A stretch of 64,000 nucleotides of DNA from Piper betle (lineage: Eukaryota > Streptophyta > Magnoliopsida > Piperales > Piperaceae). The notes beneath the pieces were generated by a model. That model did no database searches. It was not told the DNA's origin and saw only the letters and a program-made list of their open reading frames with translations. Below, piece by piece: positions 63,817 through 64,000 of this stretch (position 1 is its first letter; every line of letters begins with the position of its first letter). The position numbers were made by a program, and so were the translations under genes. The stretch covers positions 1 through 64,000 of the forward strand of contig JAURVB010012944.1 in NCBI GenBank assembly GCA_033002965.1. The letters are read 5' to 3'.

Positions 63817-64000
63817 TCAAAAGAGATCAAGGTGGCCTTGCGCCTCGAGGGAAGCAACACAGTCATCAAATATTTCTTCAATGCTCCTAAAGTGGAGCCC
63901 CGTTTTTGTGGCATTGTATACATTGAAGCCGTAATACTCTCTCAGGGTGGAAGTTCTCAAATGTGGCAGAGAAATTGATATAAATGGAAAATAAGTAAGA
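63817..64000 (-). CDS. 3' end of an unidentified coding exon, runs off the window
   Basis: On the minus strand a frame open from the window edge reads LREYYGFNVYNATKTG, then LHFRSIEEIF and DDCVASLEAQGHLDLF before TGA at 63817-63819. Codon use and amino-acid mix look like real protein, unlike the surrounding AT-rich DNA, and the other two frames on this strand have stops. I do not recognise the family. Start, splice site and gene length lie outside the window. Confidence 0.4.
   Translation of the reverse strand, partial: LTYFPFISISLPHLRTSTLREYYGFNVYNATKTGLHFRSIEEIFDDCVASLEAQGHLDLF

Noticed and set aside
1..64000. CRISPR arrays, bacterial operons, rRNA genes
   Set aside because: None seen; intron-split genes and plant transposons show a nuclear plant genome.

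Overview
The window is nuclear DNA from a flowering plant. All recognised genes are split by GT-AG introns, intergenic DNA is very AT-rich, and plant-type transposable elements are frequent. The families present (a TPS-b terpene synthase with a plastid-type leader, a chloroplast K+/H+ antiporter of the KEA1/KEA2 type, and an RH31/RH26-type DEAD-box helicase) are angiosperm ones. The species cannot be named from the sequence.

Layout. 1-5.4 kb: AT-rich DNA with no gene recognised. 5.5-10.1 kb, minus strand: a ten-exon DEAD-box RNA helicase with all splice sites intact but three one-base frame breaks. 10.7-14.1 kb, plus strand, divergent from the helicase across about 600 bp: a decayed phosphomannomutase (PMM) gene. 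16.2-26.3 kb: three solo LTRs (2.7-3.0 kb each) of one retrotransposon family, each with its own 5-bp target-site duplication; one is nested inside another. 28.7-36.7 kb: a terpene synthase gene (31.5-34.1 kb) flanked by two direct copies of a ~0.9-kb repeat. A truncated second copy of the helicase 5' end plus the helicase/PMM intergenic region lies just downstream of it. 36.7-44.8 kb: AT-rich DNA with TRIM, hAT-like and SINE-like remnants. 45.1-60.4 kb, minus strand: a complete 20-coding-exon KEA antiporter with a continuous reading frame of about 1194 codons. Its introns hold a hAT-like element, a ~4-kb PIF/Harbinger-like element with a decayed Myb/SANT-type ORF, and a 509-bp solo LTR. 60.6-63.8 kb: AT-rich intergenic DNA. 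At 63.8-64.0 kb the 3' end of an unidentified minus-strand coding exon runs off the window.

The genes do not form one pathway. KEA acts at the chloroplast envelope, the terpene synthase would act in the plastid, and the helicase is predicted to be organellar or nuclear. The main interest is structural: dated, nested solo LTRs; a TRIM family with four copies in 36 kb; a transposon insertion whose empty site is preserved in a sister repeat; a duplicated divergent promoter next to a terpene synthase; and a terpene synthase that has lost the tryptophan of the RRx8W motif and carries one frameshift.
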